DNA of 12,496 nt from an uncultured Collinsella sp. (GCA_934617135.1 CAKTUC010000036.1:1-12496), one strand, 5' to 3'. Shown: positions 4,907 through 12,343, counted from the first letter of the stretch. Program-made: numbers and translations. Notes: generated from the sequence alone by a model not told the origin.

Positions 4907-5959
4907 TTACGCGACGACGCAAACCCAGTTGTGCTTATCCTCAACGGCACCAGACTGGATGCCAGTCAGGGTCTCGCGGAGCTTCTTCATCACGGGGCCA
5001 ATCTCGGTGTAGCCAGCCGGGAAGGTCACGGTCTCGTCGGCGCCGTAGACCTTGTTGTCGATCTCGCCCACCGGGGAGATGACGGCAGCGGTGCCGCACA
5101 GGCCGCACTCAACGAAGGTGCCGGCCTTGACCTCGGCCCACTCGACGGGACGCTGGTCGACGGTCATGCCCAGGTCCTCGGCGACCTGAACGAGCGAACG
5201 GCGGGTGATGGAGGGCAGGATGGAGTCGGTGTGCGACTGCGGAACGACGAGGGTGCCGTCCTCCTTCACGAACAGGACGTTGGCGCCACCGGTCTCCTCG
5301 ACATAGGTGCGGGACTCGGAGTCGAGATACAGGTTCTCGGCGTAGCCCTCGCGATGAGCTTCCATCGTGGGCTTGAGGGACATGGCGTAGTTGAGGCCGG
5401 CCTTGATGTTGCCGGTGCCGTGCGGTGCAGCACGGTCGTACTCGGAAACACGCAGCTTGACGGGCTTAAGGCCACCCTTAAAGTACGGACCGACCGGGGT
5501 CACGAGAATGCGGAACGTGTACTCAGGAGCGGGAGCCACGCCGATCACGTCACCGGAGCCGATCATAAACGGACGCACATACAGGGTTGCGCCGGAGCCG
5601 AAGGGCGGAACCCAGGCGGCGTTGGCAGCGACGACCTGCTTGACAGCCTCGACAAACTTGTCCTTGGGGAACGGGGGCATCTCCAGGCGCTCGGCGGAGT
5701 TGTACATACGCTCGGCGTTCATGTCAGGGCGGAAGCAGACGATGCTGCCGTCCTCGGCGGTGTAGGCCTTCAGGCCCTCAAAGACCTCCTGGCAGTAGTG
5801 GAAGATGCCGCCGCACTCGGAGACGTGCATGGTGTGGTCGGTGGTCAGGCCGCCCTCGTCCCACTCGCCATCCTTCCAATGGGCCTCGTAGCTGTAATCA
5901 GTCTTCATGTAGCCAAAGCCGAGGCTACCCCAATCGATATCCTTCTTCTCGACAGTCAT
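4907..5959 (-). CDS. ilvE: branched-chain amino acid aminotransferase
   Basis: This 350-residue fold-type IV PLP enzyme is of the longer class II BCAT type common in Gram-positives. It performs the last step of valine, leucine and isoleucine synthesis, and the first of their breakdown, by exchanging the amino group with glutamate and 2-oxoglutarate. Landmarks are EVFEGLKAY (58-66), FRPDMNAERM (76-85), the phosphate/PLP region GTGNIKAGLNYAMS with the Schiff-base lysine K186, and ETGGANVLFV near 230-240. The CGLCGTAAVISPV stretch towards the C-terminus contains the CxxC of this family. The ATG at 5959 is chosen for the ideal AAGGAG 6 nt upstream and the family-typical N-terminus; the frame is open to 6067 without homologous content. 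The gene stands alone, ended by the terminator at 4806-4848, with a leader of about 147 nt from a likely promoter at 6113. Confidence 0.96.
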   Translation of the reverse strand: MTVEKKDIDWGSLGFGYMKTDYSYEAHWKDGEWDEGGLTTDHTMHVSECGGIFHYCQEVFEGLKAYTAEDGSIVCFRPDMNAERMYNSAERLEMPPFPKDKFVEAVKQVVAANAAWVPPFGSGATLYVRPFMIGSGDVIGVAPAPEYTFRILVTPVGPYFKGGLKPVKLRVSEYDRAAPHGTGNIKAGLNYAMSLKPTMEAHREGYAENLYLDSESRTYVEETGGANVLFVKEDGTLVVPQSHTDSILPSITRRSLVQVAEDLGMTVDQRPVEWAEVKAGTFVECGLCGTAAVISPVGEIDNKVYGADETVTFPAGYTEIGPVMKKLRETLTGIQSGAVEDKHNWVCVVA

Positions 5960-6078
5960 ATGTCGCTCCTTACATACGCGGTTGCATACTCGCGAACCCG
6001 CACGCAAGGACCGAAGCCGGCCGCGTCGCAACGTCGCAAACCCGGAGCGTAGGGCCGGGCAGGACACGCGGGCAACAT
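5956..6078 (-). other. possible upstream ORF in the ilvE leader (40 codons)
   Basis: A frame of 40 codons (MLPACPARPYAPG...) begins at ATG 6078 inside the inferred ilvE leader and ends at TGA 5956, overlapping the ilvE ATG by two bases. That arrangement could couple translation. It has no good ribosome binding site and no run of Leu, Ile or Val codons, so it is not a classical attenuator peptide. No T-box motif was recognised in the leader. Probably non-coding, recorded because of the overlap. Confidence 0.2.
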
Positions 6079-6112
6079 CAAAGCCGATGGCGCGTCGATT
6101 CGCATGCAGGAG

Positions 6113-6118
6113 ATTGTA
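6113..6118 (-). promoter_or_regulatory. -10 element of ilvE promoter
   Basis: TACAAT on the minus strand is the best -10 between the dedA terminator and ilvE. The region 17 nt upstream is AT-rich (TTTTAT) but not a good -35. A partly symmetrical AT-rich site, CTTTA-N6-TAAAG (6149-6164), lies just upstream and might bind a regulator. Confidence 0.45.
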
Positions 6119-6182
6119 CTCCCCGCGCGCCGCGGATAAAACGCTTTTCTTTAACTAAGTAAAGTATTTTCATTTGCAACAG

Positions 6183-6223
6183 ATATAAAAAGACCCGCCA
6201 CCGCAATGGGTGACGGGCCTTTG
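6183..6223 (-). terminator. intrinsic terminator of the dedA-family gene
   Basis: On the minus strand AGGCCCGTCACC pairs with GGTGGCGGGTCT (6220-6191; two G-U pairs) around a short loop and is followed by TTTTTATAT. It lies about 30 nt after the dedA stop codon and separates that gene from the ilvE promoter. Confidence 0.88.
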
Positions 6224-6249
6224 AATCAATGCTCGAAAGTAGTCGCGGA

Positions 6250-6897
6250 CTACGCGTTCTTCTTCCCGAGCTTGGACTTGACCAGGCCGACCACGGTCGG
6301 AATGATCGACACGGCGACAATGCCGATGATTAGCAGCTCAAAGTGCTCCTGCACAAAGGGGATGCCGCCAAAGAAGTAACCCAGCAGCGTAAAGACCGTC
6401 GACCAGGTAATGCCACCCAGCACGTTAAAGATGACAAAGTTGCGCCAGTGCATGCCGCCCATGCCGGCGATAAAAGGCACAAAGGTGCGGATGAACGGGA
6501 AGAAGCGGCCCAGAAAGATGGCCAGATGGCCCCACTTATCCAGGAAATCCTCGGACTTTTTGATGCGCTCGGGCGTCATGGCCTTTACCTTGCCCGAGGC
6601 AATGATCTTGCGACCGAAGAAGTGACCGATCATAAAGTTGCACTGATCGCCCAGGATGGCTGCGGCCCAAGCGGTGGCAAGAAGCGCCACGATGTTAAAG
6701 CCACCGTTGTGGGCAAAGAAGCCCGAGGCAAACAGCAGCGAGTCGCCGGGGAGGAACGGGAAGAACACCACGCCCGTCTCGATAAAGATAATCAGGAACA
6801 CGCAGCCGTAGGCCATGAGCGGGCCGGCGGCGATCCAGCTGGCAATCGCAGTGCGCGGGTCCTTAAGCAGCTCGGCAATAAAGTTGATGAAACCCAT
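6250..6897 (-). CDS. DedA family (VTT domain) membrane protein
   Basis: This 215-residue polytopic membrane protein has hydrophobic segments at about 27-45, 52-80, 116-135, 145-165 and 178-205. It carries the conserved DedA motifs: FIETGVVFFPFLPGDSLLFASG (38-59) and GRFFPFIRTFVPFIAGMGGM (120-139). E40 and D52 are 12 apart and R121 and R127 are 6 apart, the same spacing as the residues important in E. coli YqjA (E39/D51 and R130/R136). Family members are linked to undecaprenyl phosphate or phospholipid translocation, membrane homeostasis and membrane-potential-dependent drug tolerance. The ATG at 6897 follows AGAGG at 9 nt and starts the family-typical N-terminus; a longer frame to 6936 is less likely. 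It is a single-gene unit with its own terminator. The lipid substrate of this member is not known. Confidence 0.92.
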   Translation of the reverse strand: MGFINFIAELLKDPRTAIASWIAAGPLMAYGCVFLIIFIETGVVFFPFLPGDSLLFASGFFAHNGGFNIVALLATAWAAAILGDQCNFMIGHFFGRKIIASGKVKAMTPERIKKSEDFLDKWGHLAIFLGRFFPFIRTFVPFIAGMGGMHWRNFVIFNVLGGITWSTVFTLLGYFFGGIPFVQEHFELLIIGIVAVSIIPTVVGLVKSKLGKKNA

Positions 6898-6943
6898 GAA
6901 GTAAAACCTCTCAGTTGTGGGCGCGGACACGTCCAAGTTGACC

Positions 6944-6949
6944 AGTATA
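6944..6949 (-). promoter_or_regulatory. -10 element of dedA-family gene
   Basis: TATACT on the minus strand lies 46 nt before the ATG at 6897, placing the start near 6937. No clear -35 is seen 16-18 nt upstream. Confidence 0.4.
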
Positions 6950-7038
6950 CGGTTGCGGCGCGAGCGCGGGCCAAACCCCTCAAAAGTCTTACTTCATTAC
7001 CAGCAAGTTTGCATAACTGACACCTGTCGCGTAAAGCC

Positions 7039-7080
7039 GAGCAAGATTGCTCTTCCTAATCCCTAGCGAATCGCTATACT
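7039..7080 (+). promoter_or_regulatory. cysE promoter region with two palindromes
   Basis: TATACT at 7075-7080 is the likely -10, giving a leader of about 35 nt. Two perfect palindromes lie in the promoter. GAGCAA-GA-TTGCTC (7039-7052) sits at the -35 region, and TAGCGA-A-TCGCTA (7064-7076) occupies the spacer and touches the -10. No good -35 hexamer is present. The sites could be operators, though they differ in sequence from each other. Confidence 0.45.
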
Positions 7081-7121
7081 TTATTGAATCGCATTGTCAC
7101 GGCGCTAAGGGAGGGCGGCCG

Positions 7122-7826
7122 GTGAGCTTTATCAATACCATTCGCGAGGACATCAAGACCGTCCAGGCGCAAGACCCCGCTGCGCAAAACGGTCTGGTCA
7201 TCTTCCTTTCCTATCCTGGCCTGCACGCCAAGTGGAACCACGTGCCCGAGCACTGGCTCTGGGAGCACGGTCATCGCTCACTCGCCCGTGTGCTCTCGCA
7301 AATCACCCGCCACATCACCGGCGTCGAGATTCATCCTGCCGCGCAGATCGGCAAGCACTTCTTTATCGACCACGCCATGGGCGTCGTTATTGGCGAGACC
7401 ACCATCGTGGGCGACAACTGTGTGCTCTACCAGGGCGTTACGCTCGGCGGCACCGGCAACGAGACCGGCAAACGCCACCCCACCCTGGGCAACAATGTCA
7501 CGGTGGGCACGGGCGCCAAGGTGCTTGGCAACATCCGCATCGGCAACAACGTCAAGATTGGCGGCAACTCGGTCGTCGTCAAGGACGTGCCCGACAACTG
7601 CACCGTCGTGGGCGTGCCCGGGCGCATCATCAAGCGCAACGGCTGTCGTGTGTTCGAGGAGAGCTTCGACGCCAAGCAGCATCGCGAGTACATGCCCGAC
7701 GATGCCGCCGAGCAGAGTGCGCTCAACCGTCAGGGCATCACCGAGAACGCCCGTCGCGTCAAGGAGCTCGAACAGGAGGTGGCCGAGCTCAAGGCCCTCG
7801 TCGCCAAGCTCGTGGACGAGCGCTAG
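7122..7826 (+). CDS. cysE: serine O-acetyltransferase
   Basis: This 234-residue protein catalyses acetyl transfer from acetyl-CoA to L-serine, making O-acetylserine for cysteine synthesis. It has a short N-terminal helical domain (1-65) and then a left-handed beta-helix of hexapeptide repeats (about 68-165). Active-site motifs are [13 protein letters not shown] (81-93, H84) and [22 protein letters not shown] (105-126, H119). The start is GTG at 7122: AGGGAGG lies 7 nt upstream and the [11 protein letters not shown]-terminus matches the short Gram-positive form; the frame open to 7047 overlaps the promoter. The tail (about 200-234) is predicted coiled coil ([19 protein letters not shown]), longer than the short C-terminal tail that normally binds cysteine synthase CysK. 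No cysK adjoins. It stands alone and ends at the terminator at 7867-7901. Confidence 0.95.
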   Translation: MSFINTIREDIKTVQAQDPAAQNGLVIFLSYPGLHAKWNHVPEHWLWEHGHRSLARVLSQITRHITGVEIHPAAQIGKHFFIDHAMGVVIGETTIVGDNCVLYQGVTLGGTGNETGKRHPTLGNNVTVGTGAKVLGNIRIGNNVKIGGNSVVVKDVPDNCTVVGVPGRIIKRNGCRVFEESFDAKQHREYMPDDAAEQSALNRQGITENARRVKELEQEVAELKALVAKLVDER

Positions 7827-7866
7827 GACCGCAAGGGCAACCGCCACAGCATAAACGCCAACACAA

Positions 7867-7901
7867 AAGGCGCGCCGGGAAATCCGTCCCCGGCGCGCCT
7901 T
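7867..7901. terminator. bidirectional terminator between cysE and the ABC operon
   Basis: A 13-bp perfect GC-rich stem (AAGGCGCGCCGGG type; 7867-7879 with 7889-7901) has a 9-nt loop. It is followed by TCTTTTC on the plus strand and CTTTTGTGTT on the minus strand. It serves the convergent cysE and the marR-ABC-ABC operon, whose last stop is 39 nt away. Confidence 0.88.
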
Positions 7902-7939
7902 CTTTTCGATGTGACATGCGGGACTGCCCCTTTGTCACC

Positions 7940-9940
7940 TTATGCGAACTGGCTCAGGTAGAGATCGGCGTAGGCCCCCTCGGCAGCCAGCAGCTCCTGG
8001 TGCGTGCCTTGCTCGATGATGTTGCCGTGGTCCATGACCAAGATCAGGTCGGCATCTACGATCGTCGACAGGCGATGCGCGATCACAAAGCTCGTGCGCC
8101 CGCGCATGAGCGCGTCCATGGCGCGGCCGATGGCAAGCTCGGTGCGCGTATCCACGCTCGACGTCGCCTCGTCCAGGATGAGAATCGCCGGGTTGTTGAG
8201 CAGCACGCGCGCGATGGTCAGCAGCTGACGTTGGCCCTGGCTGATGCTCTCGGCATCGTTAGCCACACGCGTGTCGTAGCCCTGCGGCATAGTGCGCACA
8301 AAGAAGTCGACCTGCGCGGCGCGTGCGGCCGCCACGATCTCATCGCGCGTTGCCTCGGGGCAGCCATAGGCGATGTTCTCGGCAATGGTGCCATCGAACA
8401 GCCAGGCGTCCTGCAACACCATGCCAAACTGCCGGCGCAGCTCGCCGCGGTCCATGCGGCTCGTGTCTACGCCATCGAGCGTGATGCGCCCGCCGTCGAT
8501 CTCGTAGAAGCGCATGAGCAGATTGATGAGCGTGGTCTTGCCCGCGCCCGTGGTTCCCACCACCGCGATCTTCTGGCCCGGCTCAGCGGTAAACGACACG
8601 TCGCGCATGAGCGGCTTGTCGGGCGCATAGCCAAAGCGCACGTGCTCAAAGGCGACACGACCCTCAACCTTGCCCGGCAGCTTGGCGGCATCGGCCGGCA
8701 GCGGGTCGGCGTCCATCTCGGGCTCGTCAAGCAGGTCGAACACGCGCTCCGCGCTCGCCAGTGCGCTCTGTAGCGAGTTGAAGGTAAACGAGAGCTGCGT
8801 CATGGGCTCGGACGCCTCGTAGATAAACTGGAAGAACGCCTGGAACACGCCGACGGTCATGTGACCGGCAACCAGCATACTGCAGCCCACGAGCGCAATC
8901 ACGATTTGCGCCAAACGGCCGATAAAGCGTACCGCGGGTCCGACGGCATTGATCATAAAGTCGGCCTTGGTGCTCACGCGCGCCAGCTCCTTTGAGGCCT
9001 CGTGCACCTCGGCAGAGCTCTGGCGCTCGCGATTAAACGCACGGATCACCAGACGGCCCGAGTAGCCCTCCTCGACCGCACTCGTAATCTTGGACACCCA
9101 CTCCTGGCGCTCGCCCGTCACATCGTGCGTGCGGCGCGACACGACCTTGGTCACCAGCAGCGACAACGCCGTAAAGAACAAAAAGACGAGCGTGAGCGGC
9201 ACGCTAAACACGAACATCACACTCACGGCGCCCACCACGGTACCGATCGATACCAGCAGCTGCAGCAGGCCGCGCTGCATGCTTTCGGACATCTTGTCCA
9301 GGTCGTTGGTCGCACGGCTCACGACCTCGCCGGGGCGATGCGCGTCAAAGTAGGCGAGCGGCAGACGGTTGAGCTTTTGCGCGATGCGGTTGCGCAGACG
9401 CAAGTTGAGGCGCTCGGCAACGCTCGACATCAAAAAACTCTGAAGCGCGTAGAACGAGGCGGCGGCGGTCCAAATCATAAAGTAGATGAAAATGGTCCTG
9501 CCGCAGTTTTCCCAGGTAATGCTGAAGGTGGTGTTGTTGGCAAACGCCAGCTTCATATGCCCCCACAGCTCATCGATCACGCGGGCGCTGTAAGCCGGTG
9601 CTGCCGTGTTAAAGATGACATAGAACACGATGCTCGCGAACACGATATAGAAGCGCCAATGGTCGCCGGCAGCCTCGCTCCACAGGCGACGCACCGTCGC
9701 CCAGGTGTCACGGGGCGTCTCGTCCTCGTCCTCTTCATCTACGTCGCGCATGCGCTCCGCCTCGGCGCGGGCACGCTCGTCCTCGGCACGCTCGTTTTCC
9801 TCGTAGAGCGCCTGGCGGCGGGCCTCGCGCTCAGCAGCGGCCTTGGCGGCGTCCAGGTCGGACGCGGCGGCCGTTTCCTCGACTGTCTCCGCAATTGCGG
9901 CGTCATCGGCGACGCCCTGCTTCTTGAGCTCCTCGGTCAT
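7940..9940 (-). CDS. heterodimeric ABC exporter, catalytically canonical subunit (TM288/BmrD-like)
   Basis: This 666-residue half-transporter has six membrane helices (about 95-370) and one nucleotide-binding domain (about 425-660). ATPase motifs are Walker A GTTGAGKTT (K468), Q-loop Q510, signature ISQGQRQ (566-572, a departure from LSGGQ), Walker B LILDEAT with catalytic E591, and H-loop H622. The canonical glutamate and histidine with a degenerate signature are the hallmark of one subunit of asymmetric exporters such as TM287/288; the other subunit is the upstream gene. Residues 1-80 are an unusual Ala/Glu/Arg/Asp-rich, probably coiled-coil cytoplasmic extension ending in an acidic stretch (DVDEEDEDE). 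The ATG at 9940 has GGGAGGT 7 nt upstream, inside the previous gene; GTG at 9949 would abut that site. One base separates it from the upstream stop (TAGCATG), so translation is likely coupled. The exporter probably expels drugs or toxic metabolites; substrate unknown. Confidence 0.94.
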   Translation of the reverse strand: MTEELKKQGVADDAAIAETVEETAAASDLDAAKAAAEREARRQALYEENERAEDERARAEAERMRDVDEEDEDETPRDTWATVRRLWSEAAGDHWRFYIVFASIVFYVIFNTAAPAYSARVIDELWGHMKLAFANNTTFSITWENCGRTIFIYFMIWTAAASFYALQSFLMSSVAERLNLRLRNRIAQKLNRLPLAYFDAHRPGEVVSRATNDLDKMSESMQRGLLQLLVSIGTVVGAVSVMFVFSVPLTLVFLFFTALSLLVTKVVSRRTHDVTGERQEWVSKITSAVEEGYSGRLVIRAFNRERQSSAEVHEASKELARVSTKADFMINAVGPAVRFIGRLAQIVIALVGCSMLVAGHMTVGVFQAFFQFIYEASEPMTQLSFTFNSLQSALASAERVFDLLDEPEMDADPLPADAAKLPGKVEGRVAFEHVRFGYAPDKPLMRDVSFTAEPGQKIAVVGTTGAGKTTLINLLMRFYEIDGGRITLDGVDTSRMDRGELRRQFGMVLQDAWLFDGTIAENIAYGCPEATRDEIVAAARAAQVDFFVRTMPQGYDTRVANDAESISQGQRQLLTIARVLLNNPAILILDEATSSVDTRTELAIGRAMDALMRGRTSFVIAHRLSTIVDADLILVMDHGNIIEQGTHQELLAAEGAYADLYLSQFA

Positions 9941-9941
9941 G

Positions 9942-11678
9942 CTACTCACCTCCCTTCATCTGCGATTCCGCGATAGCGCGGTACACCTCGCAGGTTTCCA
10001 TGAGCTCGTCGTGCGCGCCCAAGCCCACGACCTCGCCGTCCTTGAGCACCACGATCTGATCGGCATGCAGAATGGTCGAGATGCGCTGGGCGATGATGAG
10101 CACCGCGGCATCGCGCGTCTCGTCCTGCAGCGCATGGCGCAGGGCCGCATCGGTCTTAAAGTCCAGGGCCGAAAAACTGTCGTCGAAGATATACAAGTCG
10201 GCGCGCTTCATGAGCGCGCGGGCAATCGCCAGGCGCTGGCGCTGGCCACCCGAGAAGTTCGTGCCGCCCTGGGCCACCGGCGTGTCGAGCCCCTGGGGCT
10301 GGTCGAGCACAAACGTGCTCTGAGCAACCTCCAACGCATGGAGCATGTCGGCCTCGGTCGCGCCCTCGTTGCCAAAGCGCAGGTTGCTCGCCACGGTACC
10401 CGAGAACAGCCATGCCTTCTGCGGCACGTAGGCGATGCGCCCGCGGATCTCATCTTGCGAAAGGTCGCGCAGGTCGACACCGTTCAGGCGAATGGCACCC
10501 TTCGTGGCATCGTGGAAGCGCAGCAGCAGCTTTGCCACCGTCGACTTGCCCGAGCCCGTCGAGCCCACGATCGCCGTGGTCTGGCCGCGACGGCAGGCAA
10601 AGCTCAGGTCGCATAGCGTGTCCTCGTCGGCGTCGTCAAAGCGAAACGACATGTGGTCGAACACAGCCACCGCGTCGGGCCCATCTGCGGACTCAGGCGC
10701 CCCGTCGCCCAGCGTACGCCCGCCGTCCACAATGCTCGGCTCAATTTCGAGCACCTGCTGCGCGCGGTTGAGGCACGCCGCAGCGCGCGGAAGCGTCAGC
10801 ACCACCATCTGCGCCATCATCACAAAGAACAGGATCAGAAGCGCATATTCCAGCACGGCCGAGATGCTGCCGATTTGCATGGCATGGACGCCCACGCGGT
10901 TACCGCCCACCCACAGCACCGCCACCTCGGCGATGTTCATCAAAAAGAAGCTTGAGCTGTCGAGGCCCACAAACAGGTGGTTGACCTTGATGGCATTGGC
11001 CGCGTAATCGCTAAACACCTCGTCCAGGCGCTGCTCCTCGTGGCGCTCCTTGTTAAATGCGCGAATGACGCGCACGCCCACGATGTTCTCGCGCAGCACC
11101 ACGTTCATGCGGTCGATAAAGCTCTGCAGGCGCATAAAGATCGGCGCGGCGTTGGCCACGGTAAAGACCGCCGCCACCAGCACGATCGCAACGACCACGC
11201 CCAGCAGCGTGCCCATGGCGGGATCGATAAACCAGGCAAAGATGATACCCGCCACAGCCAAAAACGGCACGGGTAGCACCAGCTGAATCGTCTGCAGAAT
11301 CGCCTGCTGAATCACGTTGATGTCGTTGAGCGAGCGCGTGATCATCGAACCCGTTCCAAAGCGCTCAAAATCGCTGGCGGACAGCTCGAGCGACTTGTCG
11401 TAGACGGCATTGCGGATGTCGCAGGCAACATTGGCCGCCAGACGGGCCGAAAGATAGCAGCCCAGCACCGCGCCGCCGCTGGCCATGCCGGTCGCGATGA
11501 GCATATACAGGCCGTTGCGCAGGATGTAATCGACGTCGCCCGTCGTGATGCCCGTGTTGACCATGTTCGCCAACATCGTGGGCACCAGCAGTGTGCCGAC
11601 GTTGTCTATCAACAGCACCAGCAGCGTTACCGCAATCAGCCTGCGATACGGCTTCATAAACCTCATTAAGAGTCGCAT
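9942..11678 (-). CDS. heterodimeric ABC exporter, degenerate-site subunit (TM287/BmrC-like)
   Basis: This 578-residue half-transporter has six membrane helices (about 12-300) and a nucleotide-binding domain (about 337-575). Motifs are Walker A GSTGSGKST (K378), Q-loop Q420 and canonical signature FSGGQRQ (475-481). Walker B LYIFDD has D500 where the catalytic glutamate belongs, and Q531 replaces the H-loop histidine. These substitutions define the non-hydrolysing site of asymmetric exporters; its partner supplies the degenerate ISQGQ signature to the same site. The conserved coupling stretch DFERFGTGSMITRSLNDIN (103-121) matches the exporter at the left edge. The ATG at 11678 overlaps the end of marR by 13 bases, and AGGG lies about 5 nt upstream. 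It is the second gene of the marR operon, so expression should follow MarR ligand status. Substrate not deducible. Confidence 0.94.
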   Translation of the reverse strand: MRLLMRFMKPYRRLIAVTLLVLLIDNVGTLLVPTMLANMVNTGITTGDVDYILRNGLYMLIATGMASGGAVLGCYLSARLAANVACDIRNAVYDKSLELSASDFERFGTGSMITRSLNDINVIQQAILQTIQLVLPVPFLAVAGIIFAWFIDPAMGTLLGVVVAIVLVAAVFTVANAAPIFMRLQSFIDRMNVVLRENIVGVRVIRAFNKERHEEQRLDEVFSDYAANAIKVNHLFVGLDSSSFFLMNIAEVAVLWVGGNRVGVHAMQIGSISAVLEYALLILFFVMMAQMVVLTLPRAAACLNRAQQVLEIEPSIVDGGRTLGDGAPESADGPDAVAVFDHMSFRFDDADEDTLCDLSFACRRGQTTAIVGSTGSGKSTVAKLLLRFHDATKGAIRLNGVDLRDLSQDEIRGRIAYVPQKAWLFSGTVASNLRFGNEGATEADMLHALEVAQSTFVLDQPQGLDTPVAQGGTNFSGGQRQRLAIARALMKRADLYIFDDSFSALDFKTDAALRHALQDETRDAAVLIIAQRISTILHADQIVVLKDGEVVGLGAHDELMETCEVYRAIAESQMKGGE

Positions 11679-12166
11679 GTCTTCCCTTCGCCCTTATCGT
11701 CAGCCTCGTTCTCGGCGGCCACCTGTCGCTTAAACGCCTCGCACTCCTCGTTAAGAACATGGGAGAACTTCCCGACCAAGCGCATGATCTCGCACTGCTC
11801 CCATGGCTCAAGCGCCTCAAACGCCTGCCGCTCGGCCTTTTGCGCCGGCAGTGCATAGCGCTCGGCAAACCGCCTGCCTTCTTCGGTCAGGCAAACAACC
11901 TTGTTCTTACGGCTGCCTTCGGCGAACTCCAGCGTCGCAAGCCCACGCGCCGTCAGGGTCTTAATTGCCGAGTTGATGGTTTGCTTGCTGTAGAACCATT
12001 CGCTCGTCAACCGACTCACGGCAACGCTGCCGCCCGCCGCACTGGTGTCGACGAGCATCCAGTAGGCGCAGTCCGAAAGGCCACAGGTGCGCGCGAACTC
12101 CGAATAGATGCGGTCTAGCCCGTTGAGCATCCGATCGAAATCGACCGGGCTAACTGCGTTGTTCAT
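11666..12166 (-). CDS. MarR-family transcriptional regulator of the ABC exporter operon
   Basis: This 166-residue winged-helix protein has a dimerisation helix at the N-terminus (about 7-27). The helix-turn-helix VAVSRLTSEWFYSKQTINSAIKTLTARG (48-75) contains the recognition helix SKQTINSAIKTL. The wing AEGSRKNKVVCLTEEG (82-97) carries basic residues, and a C-terminal helix ends in a charged tail. Cysteines at 28, 33, 92, 124 and 142 could make it redox-sensitive, but no conserved sensor motif is evident. It is the first gene of the operon and overlaps the first ABC gene by 13 bases. The ATG at 12166 is preferred because GGTGG lies 5 nt upstream; ATG at 12178 (four residues longer) is the alternative. 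Two copies of an 18-bp symmetrical element around its promoter suggest that it represses its own operon until a toxic ligand binds. Confidence 0.9.
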   Translation of the reverse strand: MNNAVSPVDFDRMLNGLDRIYSEFARTCGLSDCAYWMLVDTSAAGGSVAVSRLTSEWFYSKQTINSAIKTLTARGLATLEFAEGSRKNKVVCLTEEGRRFAERYALPAQKAERQAFEALEPWEQCEIMRLVGKFSHVLNEECEAFKRQVAAENEADDKGEGKTCDS

Positions 12167-12182
12167 CTCTCCCACCATTCGA

Positions 12183-12200
12183 TAGTCCGAGTTTTGACTA
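12183..12200. promoter_or_regulatory. candidate MarR operator, proximal copy
   Basis: TAGTCCGAGTTTTGACTA has inverted half-sites TAGTC/GACTA separated by 8 nt. It is identical over 18 bases to the copy at 12216-12233 and lies between the predicted transcription start (about 12205) and the marR start codon. Confidence 0.65.
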
Positions 12201-12211
12201 ATTGAGGCTTC

Positions 12212-12240
12212 AGATTAGTCCGAGTTTTGACTATCGTCAA
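12212..12240 (-). promoter_or_regulatory. promoter of the marR-ABC-ABC operon
   Basis: On the minus strand TTGACG (12240-12235) and TAATCT (12217-12212) are exactly 17 nt apart, close to the housekeeping consensus. The predicted start is about 12205. The spacer is filled by a candidate operator. Confidence 0.75.
12216..12233. promoter_or_regulatory. candidate MarR operator, distal copy
   Basis: This second exact copy of the 18-bp element occupies nearly the whole -35/-10 spacer and two bases of the -10. A protein bound here would block RNA polymerase. The two copies are 33 bp apart (centre to centre), close to three helical turns, so two dimers could bind the same face. Confidence 0.7.
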
Positions 12241-12281
12241 GGGCGGCCGTGCAAGACGCGAGACCTATACAACATATCGAC

Positions 12282-12318
12282 AAAAAAGACCGCCGGCACG
12301 GGGGCAGCGCCGGCGGTC
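12282..12318 (-). terminator. intrinsic terminator of the gene at the right edge
   Basis: On the minus strand a perfect 10-bp stem (GACCGCCGGC, 12318-12309 with 12297-12288) with an 11-nt loop is followed by TTTTTTG. It lies 26 nt after the stop codon of the partial gene. Confidence 0.88.
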
Positions 12319-12343
12319 ACGAGAGAAAATCGATTGTTGGCTG

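Noticed and set aside
4877..6052. 391-codon plus-strand frame opposite ilvE
   Set aside because: Antisense shadow of ilvE; the protein is low-complexity Gly/Val/Leu/His-rich with no recognisable domain.
5960..6067. N-terminal extension of ilvE to 6067
   Set aside because: The extension is Arg/Cys-rich and unlike the family; the AAGGAG before ATG 5959 decides the start.
5960..6110. T-box or leucine-type attenuator before ilvE
   Set aside because: No T-box sequence, no leucine/isoleucine/valine codon run and no terminator hairpin with a U-run were found in the leader.
7232..8773. 513-codon plus-strand frame across cysE and the ABC gene
   Set aside because: It runs through a terminator and two convergent genes in other frames; the translation is Arg/His-rich without domain features.
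9002..9976. 324-codon plus-strand frame opposite the ABC gene
   Set aside because: Antisense shadow of the transmembrane domain of a secure ABC gene.
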